Origin: Anaerolineales bacterium
GTDB taxonomy: Bacteria; Chloroflexota; Anaerolineae; Anaerolineales; RBG-16-64-43
Direction of reading: 5' to 3'
DNA length: 58,765 bases
Assembly: GCA_016928575.1 (NCBI GenBank)
Contig: JAFGKK010000129.1
Span: 1 to 58,765 of the forward strand
Program-made: the position numbers and the translations under genes
The notes under the pieces: model-generated
Told to the model about the DNA's origin: nothing
The model's database searches: none
What the model saw: only the letters and a program-made list of their open reading frames with translations
Shown here: positions 15,570 to 25,215 of the stretch, in pieces
Numbering within the stretch: position 1 is the first letter of the stretch
Layout of the letters: every line of letters starts with the position of its first letter

Positions 15570-18215
15570 ATGCATTTAATCCTCACTCACGATCAGGCCG
15601 ATTTTGACGCGCTGGCCGCCCTTCTTGCGGCGCGCCTGTTGGAGCCGGATTCGCACGCGGTGATCCCGAACCGCACGAACCGGAACGTCCACGCGTTCCT
15701 CGCCCTGTACGGCGAGGAGTTGCCGCTCGAATCCCCGGACGACCTTCCGAAGGAGCGGGTCGAAAGGGTGACGCTGGTCGATACGCAGTCGATGCCGACA
15801 ATCCGCGGCGTCGGAGAGCACACCCGGGTCCACATCGTAGACCACCACCCGGAGCGCACATCCCTGCCGAAGGGTTGGACCGCGGCTGTGGAATCCGTCG
15901 GCGCCACCACAACGATGCTGGTCGAATCCCTGCAGGCCGTCGGCCAGCCGGTTTCGTCGGAACAAGCCACCCTGCTCCTGCTCGGGATCTACGAGGACAC
16001 CGGCTCACTCTCCTATGCCGGGACCACTCCGCGCGACGTCCGGGCCGCCGCCTGGCTGCTGGAGCAAGAGGCAAACCTCTCGCTGGCCGCCGGATTTCTC
16101 AACCACCCGCTTTCCGCGCCGCAGCGCCGGCTTTACGACCGTCTGCTGGAAAGCGCGGAAACCCGGATCGTCCAGGGCCGGAGGATCCTTCTGGCCCGGG
16201 CCGACGCTCCGGCGGACGTCGAGGAAATCTCCACCCTGGCCCACAAACTCCGCGACCTGTTCCATCCCGACGGATTGTTCGTGCTGGTGGACTTGGGCTC
16301 GCATGTCCAGCTGGTGGCGCGTTCCACCGCAGATTCGATCGACGTTTCCAAAATTTCCACGCACTTCGGCGGAGGGGGGCACGACCGCGCCGCGGCGGCG
16401 ATGATCCGCGGGCGGACTCTCGAGGAAGTGTACCGGGAGTTGACGGATCTGCTCCCGACCTCGATCGTTCCGCCCTTGCAGGTGGCGCAGATCTATTCCC
16501 CGCGCCCCCAAGTTGTGGAATCCGATCTGACCGTGGCCGAGGCTTCCGAGCGGATGGCGCGCTACGGGTACGAGGGCTTTCCGGTGGTGCGGGAAGGCAG
16601 GGTGGTCGGCCTGCTCACGCGGCGGGCGGTCGACCGAGCGCTCGCCCATGGGATGAAGCGCGCCCATGTCGAGCACGTGATGGAAGGCGGCAATGTTTTC
16701 GTCCGGCCTTCGGATTCGATCACCCACCTCCAGCGCCTGATGGTGGAGCAAGGGTGGGGGCAGATTCCCGTCCTCTCGCCCGAAGGCGACGCCGTGGTGG
16801 GGATCGTCACGCGCACAGACCTGATCAAAGCCCTCGCGCCCGGACAGAAAGGCAGCGCCGCGGCCCGGTTGAACCTGCGGGACCGGTTGGAACGAGAGTT
16901 TCCGCCGGCGCGGATGGCCCTGTTGCGCGCCGTGTCATCCGTCGCGGATCGACAGCGGATTCCGCTGTATCTGGTGGGCGGCGTGGTCCGCGATTTGGTG
17001 CTGAACACCCCCTCCTACGACCTCGACCTGGTGGTGGAAGGCGATGCGATCGCACTTGTCCGCTCCGTGGCGAGGCAGTACGGCGGACGGGTGCGCAGCC
17101 ACGACCGCTTCGGGACGGCCAAATGGCTGCTGCGCGGTGCCGACCTCGGCAAACTGTCCCTCTCCGCGGACGCGGCATCCCGGCTTCCGGAATCGTTGGA
17201 TCTGGTTTCGGCGCGCGCGGAATTTTATCCGCATCCTTCGGCGCTTCCCGAAGTCGAGCGCGGCAACCTCAAGCTGGATCTTCACCGGCGGGATTTCACC
17301 ATTAACACCCTTTCGCTTTCGCTCAACGCCGCTCATTTCGGAGAGATCAACGACTTCTGGGGCGGGCTGCGCGATCTGGAGGAAAAGCGCATTCGGGTCC
17401 TGCATTCGATTTCCTTCGTCGACGATCCGACCCGCATCCTGCGGGCTGTGCGCCTCGAACAGCGGCTGGGATTCCAAATCGAACCCCGGACTCGGGATCT
17501 GATCGACCGCGCCCTGCCCCTGCTCCACCGCGTCAGCGGCGACCGCATCCGCCACGAGTTCGAGGCGATCTTTGAAGAGCCGTCGCCTGGGGATGCCCTG
17601 CGGCGCCTGCAGGAGTTGGATGTGCTCGGACGGATCCACCCCGGATTGTCTTGGAATCCGGCCCACGCCGAGCATGTGCGCCGAGCCCGCGCCTTTTCGC
17701 CGGATCCGCGCTGGCGGCTGGCGGACGGCGGTCGGGGGGTTTTTCCTCCGATGCATGCCTGGCTGGTCGGGCATCCGGACTCCGACCTGGATGGAATCCT
17801 CGACCGCCTGAACCTTCCCAAGCGCGAGGCCACCCGGATTCGGTGCGCGCGCCGGGTGTTGGACCGTCTCTCCGCGACGGCGGCGGATGCCGCCCCGAGC
17901 CGCATCTGTGATTTGCTGGAAGACGTCTCCGAACCGGCGTTGGTGGGGGCGTATTTGCTGGCCGCCGAGCCGGTTCGCGGATGGCTGGATCGCTACCTGT
18001 CGGAGTGGCGGTTTGTGCAGACCGCGACCGACGGTACGGTCCTCCGCGCGCGCGGATTGCCGCCGGGCCCACGGTATCGGGAGGTCCTGCATCAACTCCG
18101 TTGCGCGCGACTCGACGGCCTCATTTCCACGGCGGAAGAGGAGGCGCGGATGCTTTCGGAGCTGATATCCGCTTCCTTGGCCGATGAAACGAACGGCCGG
18201 AGGAAGCCGGGTTGA
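15570..18215 (+). CDS. A-adding-type tRNA nucleotidyltransferase fused to DHH/DHHA1 and CBS domains
   Basis: 881 aa. Domains in order: DHH phosphoesterase (1 to about 180; HDQADFD, then DTQ at 71-73 and DHH at 91-93); DHHA1 (STHFGGGGHDRAAAA); two CBS domains (about 310-430; VVGLLTRRAVD and VVGIVTRTDLIKA); class II nucleotidyltransferase head (VGGVVRDLVL, SYDLDLVVEG with the catalytic carboxylates, RRDFTINTL); and the neck/body helices (DDPTRILRAVRLEQRLGF). This architecture is known for enzymes that add the terminal A, or CCA, to tRNA. The start was moved to 15570, where homology begins. It overlaps the next gene by 4 nt. Confidence 0.92.
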   Translation: MHLILTHDQADFDALAALLAARLLEPDSHAVIPNRTNRNVHAFLALYGEELPLESPDDLPKERVERVTLVDTQSMPTIRGVGEHTRVHIVDHHPERTSLPKGWTAAVESVGATTTMLVESLQAVGQPVSSEQATLLLLGIYEDTGSLSYAGTTPRDVRAAAWLLEQEANLSLAAGFLNHPLSAPQRRLYDRLLESAETRIVQGRRILLARADAPADVEEISTLAHKLRDLFHPDGLFVLVDLGSHVQLVARSTADSIDVSKISTHFGGGGHDRAAAAMIRGRTLEEVYRELTDLLPTSIVPPLQVAQIYSPRPQVVESDLTVAEASERMARYGYEGFPVVREGRVVGLLTRRAVDRALAHGMKRAHVEHVMEGGNVFVRPSDSITHLQRLMVEQGWGQIPVLSPEGDAVVGIVTRTDLIKALAPGQKGSAAARLNLRDRLEREFPPARMALLRAVSSVADRQRIPLYLVGGVVRDLVLNTPSYDLDLVVEGDAIALVRSVARQYGGRVRSHDRFGTAKWLLRGADLGKLSLSADAASRLPESLDLVSARAEFYPHPSALPEVERGNLKLDLHRRDFTINTLSLSLNAAHFGEINDFWGGLRDLEEKRIRVLHSISFVDDPTRILRAVRLEQRLGFQIEPRTRDLIDRALPLLHRVSGDRIRHEFEAIFEEPSPGDALRRLQELDVLGRIHPGLSWNPAHAEHVRRARAFSPDPRWRLADGGRGVFPPMHAWLVGHPDSDLDGILDRLNLPKREATRIRCARRVLDRLSATAADAAPSRICDLLEDVSEPALVGAYLLAAEPVRGWLDRYLSEWRFVQTATDGTVLRARGLPPGPRYREVLHQLRCARLDGLISTAEEEARMLSELISASLADETNGRRKPG

Positions 18216-18754
18216 GCGCCGGAGCGGTCGCGGCCGACGCCGTCCGCGCGGGCGAGGAATTCATCATCCGCTTGTTGGTGGAGCGGGACCTTCCGGCGTT
18301 GGAATGGGACGGCGTGTTCACCCATTTCCGGCGGCTGTTCCGCCAGGCTTACGACGATATGCGCAACGGATCGCGTCTGCTCTTAGTGATGGAATGCCGG
18401 ACGACCCGGGAGCTGGTCGGGCAGGTGTTCATCCAATGGAACAGCAGCGACTCCCGATATGCCGACGGCCGCCACCGGGGCTACCTGTACGCGCTGAGGA
18501 TCAAGCCGGATTTCCGCGGAAGGGGGTTGGGGTCGCGCCTGATCCGGTCGGCGGAGGACGAATTGCGGCGGCGGGGGATGGACGCGGCGTCGATCGGCGT
18601 GGAAAAAGAAAATTTGCGCGCGCGCACCCTCTACGAACGGCACGGCTACCGGGTCATCGCCGAAGATCCCGGTCATTGGTTCTACAACGATCATGAGGGG
18701 GTGCTTCGGGAAGTCGTCGAGCCCGCTTGGTTGATGGAAAAACGCTTTGCCTGA
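18212..18754 (+). CDS. GNAT family N-acetyltransferase
   Basis: 180 aa. The acetyl-CoA site is visible as LYALRIKPDFRGRGLGSRLI (about 91-110; R-G-x-G-L/I-G), and the C-terminal NLRARTLYERHGYRVI is classic GNAT motif B. The TTG start overlaps the previous stop (TTGA) and has GGAGG 8 nt upstream, so it is translationally coupled to the tRNA nucleotidyltransferase. The acceptor substrate is unknown. Confidence 0.9.
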   Translation: MSAGAVAADAVRAGEEFIIRLLVERDLPALEWDGVFTHFRRLFRQAYDDMRNGSRLLLVMECRTTRELVGQVFIQWNSSDSRYADGRHRGYLYALRIKPDFRGRGLGSRLIRSAEDELRRRGMDAASIGVEKENLRARTLYERHGYRVIAEDPGHWFYNDHEGVLREVVEPAWLMEKRFA

Positions 18755-18774
18755 CGGGCTTGGTCCACATCCCG

Positions 18775-21207
18775 TTATGGGGCTGGCAGGGTGAAAAAGA
18801 ACGTGGCGCCGTTTTCCACGGCGCCCTCCGCCCAAACCCTGCCCCCGTGGCGATGGATGATCCGCTGCACCGTCGCCAACCCGATTCCGTTCCCCGGAAA
18901 TTCCTTAACCGTATGCAGTCGTTGGAAGGCCTGGAACAATTTTCCGACGTGCTCCATGCTGAACCCGGCCCCATTGTCTTTGACGAAGAACGCGGTTTCC
19001 CCTTCCGGGGTGGCGCAGGCGCCGAATAGGATCTTCGCCTTTTTCCGCCGGGAGGTGAATTTCCACGCGTTTCCCAACAAGTTTTCCAGGACCGCCGACA
19101 GGAGTCGTTCGTCGCCGAGGACGGATAAACCCTTCGCGACCTCCGATTCTACATTCCGGTCAGGATCGTTGCGCCGCAATTCTTCCAGGATCCTGCCGGC
19201 GACGGCCGAGAGATCCACCTTCCTGCGGTTGATTTCGCCGCGGGTCAGGCGTGAAAGGACCAGCAGGTCGTCGATCAGCAAACCCATGCGCCGGCTGGCG
19301 GCGCGAATCCGCTGCAGAAAATCCTTCCCCGGATCGTCCAGGACCGCGCCGTAATCCTCTTCCAGGGCCTGGCTGAAACCGTCGATGCTCCGCAGGGGGG
19401 CGCGCAAATCGTGCGAGACGGAGTATCCGAAGGCTTCCAGCTCCTTGTTCGCGGCTTCCAGCTGAGCGGTCCGTTCGGCCACCCGGCGCTCCAACTCCGC
19501 GTTCAACCGCCGGATCTCCTCCTCCGCCTTCTTCCGTTCGGTGATGTCGGTGGCGAGGCACAGCACCTTGTCGCTGCGGCCGGTCTCCTCCCGCAGCGGG
19601 ATTTTGTTGATGCTGAACCAGCGCTCGCGCCCCTCGGCGAAGGTGATTTTCTCCTCCGGTAACAGCTGCGGTCTTTGGCTGGAGAGGACCACGCCGTTGG
19701 CTCTCAGAATCCGGCGCACGTCTTCCGGCGGGTGTCCGCATTCGGCGTCCTCTTTGCCGGCCATCGCTTCGGGGGTGGACCCGTAAATGTCTGCCAGGGC
19801 TTGGTTGACCAACGCGAAAGTCCCGTCGGATTTCTGGACGCATACCAGATTGGGGGAAGAGTCGATCACCGCCCGGAGAAAGGCGCGTTCCTGGGAGAGC
19901 TCCTCCTCGACCCGTTTCAGCCGGGTGATGTCCATCCCGATCCCCACCAGGCCGATGATGCCGTCGTCCGCATCGCGCAGGGGGACCCGGGAGGTGAGGA
20001 GGGTCCGGGGATTCCCTTTGGTGTCGGAAATTTTCATCTCCTGGTCCAGAAAGGTTTCCCCGGATACCACAACCCGCCGGTCGAATTCCCGAAACCGGTC
20101 CGCGGTGGATTCGGCGTCGGCGGACCCCGGCCCGTGCGCGGCATGGAGCGGGCCCATCATCTCTTCGTCCATCCGGTTGGAAAGGATTTTGTGGGAATGC
20201 GCATCCTGGGCAAAGACGGCCACCGGCAGGTTGTCGATCACCGTCCGGAGCAGAACGTGCTCGCGGTTAAAGGCTTCCTCCGCCTGCCGCCGTCCGGTGA
20301 TGTCGCGGATTCCGAAAATGATGCCTTCAAAGGTCCCGGACGGATCGTACATCAGGCGGGTTTCCGATTCGGCCCACTTGAATTCCCCGTCGGCGCAGCG
20401 GATGCGGAATTCCTGCCGGATGGTGGGCAGGAGGTTCGCCACGGCCCCTTGGACCTGTCGGAGGACCCGTTCGGATTCCTCGGGATGGATGCATTCCAAG
20501 ACCGACCGGCCTTCCAGCTCCTTCGGCTCCCAGCCGAATATTTTTTTCACCGAAGGGCTGGCGTACAGGAGGATGCTGTGGGTGTCGGCGTGGCCGATCA
20601 CATCGAGCATGTTTTCGGTGATCATCTGCAGCCGGGTTTGGAAGAGGCGCGATTGCGAGAGGGTGGATTCGAACCATGTGGCGCAGACCCAGGAAATGAA
20701 CGCGATCAGCCCCATCACGAGCAGGGAAAAATAATTAAATTCCTGGGCCGCGCCGGCTTGGAAATAACTCGCCGTGTACAGGCCGGATTGGACCGCCAGG
20801 ACGAGAAAGGAGGCGGCGGGAGAAATCAGGAAGGATGCCAGGGCGATCGGCACGGCCGCCACAATCAGCACCCGGTCGTAGTCCGCTCCGGCCAGGCTTA
20901 GGAAGGGAAGGAGGCTGGATAGGCAGACGAAGACCAGCGAGGCCGCGCGGTTCCATCCCCGGCGGTTGATCCACCAGATGCCGCTGATCGACACCAGCCC
21001 GATCAAGTTGACGAAGACGAAGGTCATTTGCCGCGGATCGGAATCCCTGAACCACAGAAAGAGGTTGATCAAAAACAAAAACAGGCTGGCGTGCAGGCCT
21101 CCGAGCAGGAAAAGGCTCAGGAGCTGGCCGCGCCAGCGCAATCCCGGTTTGCCTTGGCGCACTTCCATCCAGTCCGCCAATATTTTCTTATACACGGAGA
21201 CAATCAT
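18775..21207 (-). CDS. membrane sensor histidine kinase with three PAS domains
   Basis: 810 aa from the ATG at 21207 (MIVSVYKKIL), chosen because the upstream frame extension is non-homologous and Arg/Ser/Pro-rich, while this ATG follows a purine-rich GGGAGCGGG. Six hydrophobic helices occupy about 25-190. Three PAS/PAC repeats follow (about 200-320, 330-450 and 455-575; GIIFGIRDITGRRQAEE, GLVGIGMDITRLKRVEE, VLCLATDITERKKAEE). A coiled coil leads to the H-box GYSVSHDLRAPLRSIDGFS and the HATPase (LLGNAWKFTS, VKDNGAGFSMEHVGKLF, GNGIGLATVQRII). No cognate regulator is adjacent, so it is an orphan kinase. Confidence 0.93.
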   Translation of the reverse strand: MIVSVYKKILADWMEVRQGKPGLRWRGQLLSLFLLGGLHASLFLFLINLFLWFRDSDPRQMTFVFVNLIGLVSISGIWWINRRGWNRAASLVFVCLSSLLPFLSLAGADYDRVLIVAAVPIALASFLISPAASFLVLAVQSGLYTASYFQAGAAQEFNYFSLLVMGLIAFISWVCATWFESTLSQSRLFQTRLQMITENMLDVIGHADTHSILLYASPSVKKIFGWEPKELEGRSVLECIHPEESERVLRQVQGAVANLLPTIRQEFRIRCADGEFKWAESETRLMYDPSGTFEGIIFGIRDITGRRQAEEAFNREHVLLRTVIDNLPVAVFAQDAHSHKILSNRMDEEMMGPLHAAHGPGSADAESTADRFREFDRRVVVSGETFLDQEMKISDTKGNPRTLLTSRVPLRDADDGIIGLVGIGMDITRLKRVEEELSQERAFLRAVIDSSPNLVCVQKSDGTFALVNQALADIYGSTPEAMAGKEDAECGHPPEDVRRILRANGVVLSSQRPQLLPEEKITFAEGRERWFSINKIPLREETGRSDKVLCLATDITERKKAEEEIRRLNAELERRVAERTAQLEAANKELEAFGYSVSHDLRAPLRSIDGFSQALEEDYGAVLDDPGKDFLQRIRAASRRMGLLIDDLLVLSRLTRGEINRRKVDLSAVAGRILEELRRNDPDRNVESEVAKGLSVLGDERLLSAVLENLLGNAWKFTSRRKKAKILFGACATPEGETAFFVKDNGAGFSMEHVGKLFQAFQRLHTVKEFPGNGIGLATVQRIIHRHGGRVWAEGAVENGATFFFTLPAP

Positions 21208-21523
21208 ATCCCGCTCCCGAGAACGAGGATGGCGTTGGGGGTCCGGCTTTTGAGGACCATTCGGGCCGGATCCGATTATCGGATAAACGCGACTCGGACG
21301 CAACCGGAATCGGCTGTCCGCAGGGGTGCTCTTCCAGGAAGCGTGCCGTCTGAAGGAAGCCCTGCGCGAAAAAAGGCAACCATCCGGTGCGGCGGGTAGA
21401 GCTTGTTGGAAAGGAGTCGAATCGACCGATGCCGCCGAGGGCGTTGACGACTCCGCTCGGGATTTCCGCGGCCGAGTGCTTTTCATCGGCCGGCGCGGAG
21501 CGGAACGGGCGAGGAGCGGCGGG
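21208..21523. other. spacer between histidine kinase and M14 gene
   Basis: About 315 bp. It should hold the kinase promoter. I see no clear promoter pair, gene or repeat. Confidence 0.3.
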
Positions 21524-22510
21524 TCAGCGGAAGTTCAGCAAAATGTCCAATACCTTGAGGTTGATCGCGAAATCCGTATTGGTGTGACTCAACAATTCCA
21601 GGTCCACGGCGGCGATGCCCTGAAAGGCGGCCCAATCGACGAGGTTGCCGGTGTACTTGCAGCCGGTGTCGATCGGCGGATATTGGTAGGGGGATTCGGC
21701 GGCGATCGCCTTCGCCAGGCGGACCGACGCCGGATCCGGAGGCTGGCCGGCGGCGAAGACGCCGAGCGCCGCGCTATGGTAATTGATCAACGCGTCGAAA
21801 TGGTGCTCGAGGATGAAATCGCGCATGGCTATGCTTTCGGGTTCGGAGAACGGATACGGGCCGCCGGTGACGGGCGTCGCTACCCAGCAGCCGTACAGGT
21901 CCCATTTCTCCTGCCAATAGGCGTCCCAGTTCCGGTTTAGATCCACCCCGTTTTCGTTGGCGCGTCCTTCGGGTCCGTGCGCGCGGGCCTCCCCGTCCGG
22001 GTTTAGGGAGCGGACGATGTAGAGGGTCACCTGCTCGGGAATCATCTCCGGATGCTCGGTGATTTCCTGGATCAACTGGTCGGCCAGGGCGATGGTGTTC
22101 CACTCGCCGCCGCCGTGGATGCCGTGGATGGTCAGCCGTTCGACGGGCCCCGTCCCGAACCGGAAGGCTTCGATCGGCCGGCCGGCGACGGAATACCCGA
22201 TCACCGCCGGGTCGGAGGCGAACGGGATCGGCGTCGGTGGAAGCGTGGCGGTGACGGTCGGGGTGATCGAGGGCGTGAAGGTCGCGGTGGCGGTCGCGGC
22301 CGGCGAAGCCGTCGCCGTGGAGGGGCCGGTGGGAGTGAGGGTGCGGGTGAGGGTGGGCGGGGCGCCGGGCGCGAGGGTCGGGGCAGGGAAGAGTGCGGCC
22401 GCCGCGGAATCGGCCAATCCGCTCCAAACGACGAGCATTCCGAGAATCAACAGCAGGCAGATCCCCCACACGGCAAGCGCGATTCTCTTCAGAGTCCGGG
22501 TGTCGTTCAT
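21524..22510 (-). CDS. membrane-anchored M14-family zinc carboxypeptidase
   Basis: 328 aa. A signal anchor (about 10-30) is followed by an extracellular Thr/Pro/Ala linker and an M14 fold. Active-site features: HGIHGGGEW (zinc His and Glu, spaced H-x3-E rather than the usual H-x2-E), DLNRNWD (the substrate-carboxylate Asn-Arg), YHSAALGVF (third zinc His) and VDLELLSH (candidate catalytic Glu). Related bacterial enzymes cleave peptidoglycan peptides. The ATG overlaps the radA stop as ATGA. The longer frame inside radA was rejected because the Met at 22510 begins the signal sequence. Confidence 0.87.
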   Translation of the reverse strand: MNDTRTLKRIALAVWGICLLLILGMLVVWSGLADSAAAALFPAPTLAPGAPPTLTRTLTPTGPSTATASPAATATATFTPSITPTVTATLPPTPIPFASDPAVIGYSVAGRPIEAFRFGTGPVERLTIHGIHGGGEWNTIALADQLIQEITEHPEMIPEQVTLYIVRSLNPDGEARAHGPEGRANENGVDLNRNWDAYWQEKWDLYGCWVATPVTGGPYPFSEPESIAMRDFILEHHFDALINYHSAALGVFAAGQPPDPASVRLAKAIAAESPYQYPPIDTGCKYTGNLVDWAAFQGIAAVDLELLSHTNTDFAINLKVLDILLNFR

Positions 22511-23925
22511 GGCGCCACCAAAGCCGCCTCCAAGGCTTCGCGCAGCGAACGGCAACCGACAATGTCAATCCCCGACGGAGGCGGTTCGCCGCGGCGGACC
22601 GTCCGCGGCAGGATTGCGCGTCGGAATCCGAGCGCCGTCGCTTCCCGAAGGCGGGTCTGGGTTTGGCTGACGGCGCGCAACTCGCCCGACAATCCCACCT
22701 CGCCGATCAACACCGCGTCGGCGGCAACCGGCCGGTCCTTCACCGAAGAGGCGATCGCCGCGGCCATGGCCAGATCGGCCGCGGGTTCGCTCACCCGCAA
22801 CCCGCCGATTACGTTCAGGAAGACGTCCTCTTCCGCCACCCGCACCCCCGCCCGGCGGGTGAGCACCGCCGAGACCAGGAGCAGGCGGTAGAGGTCGACA
22901 CCGTTCGGCGTCCGCCGCGGGGTTCCGTAGGCGGCGGGGCTGGTCAGCCCCTGCAGTTCCAACAGCAATGGACGGGTTCCCTCCATGACGACGGCGATTG
23001 CCGAACCGGGCGATTGGGCGGCGCGCTCGGCCAGAAACGCCTCGGAGGGATTGGGAACTTCCACCAGCCCGTCGCCGCGCATTTCGAACACCCCTACTTC
23101 GGAAACCGCCCCGAAGCGGTTCTTCACCGCCCGCAATAACCGGTAGCTTTGAAACCGGTCCCCCTCCAGGTATAAGACGGTGTCGACGATGTGTTCGAGC
23201 ACCCGCGGCCCGGCCAGCACGCCCTCCTTCGTCACGTGGCCGATCAGGAACACCGCGATCCCGGAGGATTTCGCCAGCGCCTGCAGGCGGGAGGCGCACT
23301 CTCGGACCTGCGAGACCGAACCGGCGGAGGAGGTCAACTCCGGAAGGTAAGCGGTCTGGATCGAATCGATGATCAGAATCCGCGGAGCGAGATCCTGCAC
23401 GTGCTGCAGAATGGCGTCGAGGCGGGTTTCGGTGACGAGGAACAGCGATTCCGGATAAGCCTCCGCGGCGGCGGCGCGGCCGGCTTTTCCCGCCGGGCGG
23501 TCGGCGGCGCCTCCGGCCAGCCGGACGGCGCGCATCTTCATCTGGCGCTCGGATTCTTCGCCCGATACGTACAGCACCGGACCCGAGGAACCGGCGAGTT
23601 TCCACGAAGCCTGCAAGAGGAGGGTGGATTTTCCGATTCCGGGATCGCCGCCGATCAGGACGATCGATCCCGGGACGACCCCTCCGCCGAGTACGCGCGA
23701 AAACTCCTCGATCGGAAGGGGCAGGCGGCTTTCCTCTCCGCCCTCGACCTCGCGCAGACGCTTGGGCTTGGAAACGACCGGCCCGGCGGCGGAAGCAGGG
23801 GCCGGGACCGCCGGGATCTGCTCCACCATGGCGTTCCATGCGTTGCAGCGGGGGCAGCGGCCCATGCCGCGCGGGCTGGAATATCCGCATTGTTGGCAGA
23901 CGAATTCGGTGCGGGGTTTCGGCAA
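22507..23925 (-). CDS. radA: DNA repair protein RadA (Sms)
   Basis: A branch-migration ATPase that helps homologous recombination. 472 aa. Four-cysteine zinc finger (Cys10, 13, 24, 27), Walker A GDPGIGKST (93-101), Walker B ILIID (183-187), the RadA-specific KNRFG (268-272), and a C-terminal Lon-like domain (about 320-460). A short Gly/Ala-rich insert is at about 138-157. Its stop overlaps the M14 peptidase start. LexA control is possible but I saw no SOS box upstream. Confidence 0.97.
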   Translation of the reverse strand: MPKPRTEFVCQQCGYSSPRGMGRCPRCNAWNAMVEQIPAVPAPASAAGPVVSKPKRLREVEGGEESRLPLPIEEFSRVLGGGVVPGSIVLIGGDPGIGKSTLLLQASWKLAGSSGPVLYVSGEESERQMKMRAVRLAGGAADRPAGKAGRAAAAEAYPESLFLVTETRLDAILQHVQDLAPRILIIDSIQTAYLPELTSSAGSVSQVRECASRLQALAKSSGIAVFLIGHVTKEGVLAGPRVLEHIVDTVLYLEGDRFQSYRLLRAVKNRFGAVSEVGVFEMRGDGLVEVPNPSEAFLAERAAQSPGSAIAVVMEGTRPLLLELQGLTSPAAYGTPRRTPNGVDLYRLLLVSAVLTRRAGVRVAEEDVFLNVIGGLRVSEPAADLAMAAAIASSVKDRPVAADAVLIGEVGLSGELRAVSQTQTRLREATALGFRRAILPRTVRRGEPPPSGIDIVGCRSLREALEAALVAP

Positions 23926-24182
23926 GTCCGGCTCCTTACGGTCTGATTATCCCAACGAGGAGGCTTGTAAGCAAGGGGACCGCCGGCGCCCTTCCCCGCG
24001 GCGCAGAGGCTGGCGGACGGATCCTGTAAGGTAGGAACACCGGTTTCCACCCTTCCGGCCAGGATCGCCAAAACCGTATCCCGGGGGCCGCCCGCCCTCC
24101 AACCGGCGATGGAGGAGTAGAATCCTACCGTCCTAGCGAACTCGCTTGCCGGAGGGGATTACATTATTAGGAGGATATGCCG

Positions 24183-24473
24183 ATGGTTTTTTTCGACAAG
24201 CTTATGAAAGCATTCTCCGGGGGAGGCCCGCGGATGTTTCCGCTGGCGGTAAAGTGCAAACGCTGCGGGGAGATCCTGACCGCGCAAGTCAACCTGGCGA
24301 ACGATTTGAGCATCGAATACGACGATTCGGGAAATCCGGAATTTTACACCTGCCGGAAAGTCCTCATGGGAAGCGGCCGCTGCTTTCAGCGGGTGGAAGT
24401 CGTCTTGACCTTCGATACCAATAGGGTTTTACAAGAAAAAACGGTCCACGGCGGCTCCTTCGTCGAAGAATGA
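24183..24473 (+). CDS. conserved-looking small protein with zinc-ribbon-like cysteines
   Basis: 96 aa, starting MVFFDKLMKAFSGG. AGGAGG at 24169-24174 is 8 nt before this ATG but only 2 nt before the in-frame ATG at 24177, so 24183 is the better start. Cysteines in CKRCGEIL and CRKVLMGSGRC could bind zinc. No transmembrane segment. I do not recognise a named family, but the strong ribosome binding site argues for a real gene. Confidence 0.7.
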   Translation: MVFFDKLMKAFSGGGPRMFPLAVKCKRCGEILTAQVNLANDLSIEYDDSGNPEFYTCRKVLMGSGRCFQRVEVVLTFDTNRVLQEKTVHGGSFVEE

Positions 24474-24475
24474 CG

Positions 24476-24610
24476 GATGTCCTGGATAGTTCGTTGGGCC
24501 GGAATGACAAAATTCTCAACCCTCTCCGCAAAACGTCCGGACCGAAGGCTGCGGACCGCGGCATTCCCCGCGTCATCCTGAGAAAGCATCCGCGAAGGAT
24601 TCTTCCCAGA
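24476..24610 (+). repeat. REP-like GTCAT sequence
   Basis: GAATGACGG at the left and CCGCGTCATCCTGAG at the right form an inverted pair; the right part runs on as GCGAAGGATTC. GTCATCCTGAG...GAAGGAT sequences are scattered repeats in many bacterial genomes. Only one copy of this type is seen here, so it is a candidate. No gene is visible. Confidence 0.35.
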
Positions 24611-24639
24611 TCCGCGACTTAGGAATAGGAAGGAACCGC

Positions 24640-25215
24640 ATGGCAGATCCGTCGGGAGCGGCCACCGTCCTGGTCGACCGTTTGCGCCGGGGCGACCCGG
24701 AAGCCTGGGCCGATGCGTGCGCGCAGTACGGCGGCCCGCTCTTCCGATACGCCTACCACCTCGCCGGAGGGGAATCCGCTTGGGCGGAGGACATCCGCCA
24801 GGAGACTCTCCTGGCGGCCGCATCGTCGATCCGCCGCTTCCGCGGGGAATCGCCCTTCTTCGGCTGGCTGTGCGCGATCGCGCGCCGGAAGGCGGCCGAC
24901 GAACTGCGTCTTCGCGGGCGGATGGCCGACCCGCCCGGGGAGGACGATCCGGCGGCGGGGATCTGGGACCGGCTGGAAAGCGAGCCGCTCCCGGAAGAAT
25001 GGGTCGAGCGGGCCGAATTGCGGATGCGGGTGGTGGAAGCGTTGGGCAATCTCCCGCGGGAATATCAGCGGCTTCTGGTGTCGCGCTACGCGGATGGGCT
25101 GGCCGTGGAGGCGCTTGCCCGGAGGATGGGCCGGACCTACAAGGCGACGGAGTCGATGCTTTCCAGGGCGCGGGAGGCGCTGCGGAGACAACTGAAGGAG
25201 GCGGGCCATGGCTGA
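24640..25215 (+). CDS. ECF-type RNA polymerase sigma factor
   Basis: 191 aa with sigma region 2 (VDRLRRGDPEAWADACAQYG, then DIRQETLLAAASSIRRFRG and FFGWLCAIARRKAADELR) and region 4 (ALGNLPREYQRLLVSRYADG followed by the helix-turn-helix VEALARRMGRTYKATESMLSRA). Regions 1 and 3 are absent, as in ECF factors. It redirects RNA polymerase to a stress or surface regulon. The ribosome binding site is AGGAAGG. It overlaps the next gene by 8 nt, the usual layout for a sigma/anti-sigma pair. Confidence 0.94.
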   Translation: MADPSGAATVLVDRLRRGDPEAWADACAQYGGPLFRYAYHLAGGESAWAEDIRQETLLAAASSIRRFRGESPFFGWLCAIARRKAADELRLRGRMADPPGEDDPAAGIWDRLESEPLPEEWVERAELRMRVVEALGNLPREYQRLLVSRYADGLAVEALARRMGRTYKATESMLSRAREALRRQLKEAGHG

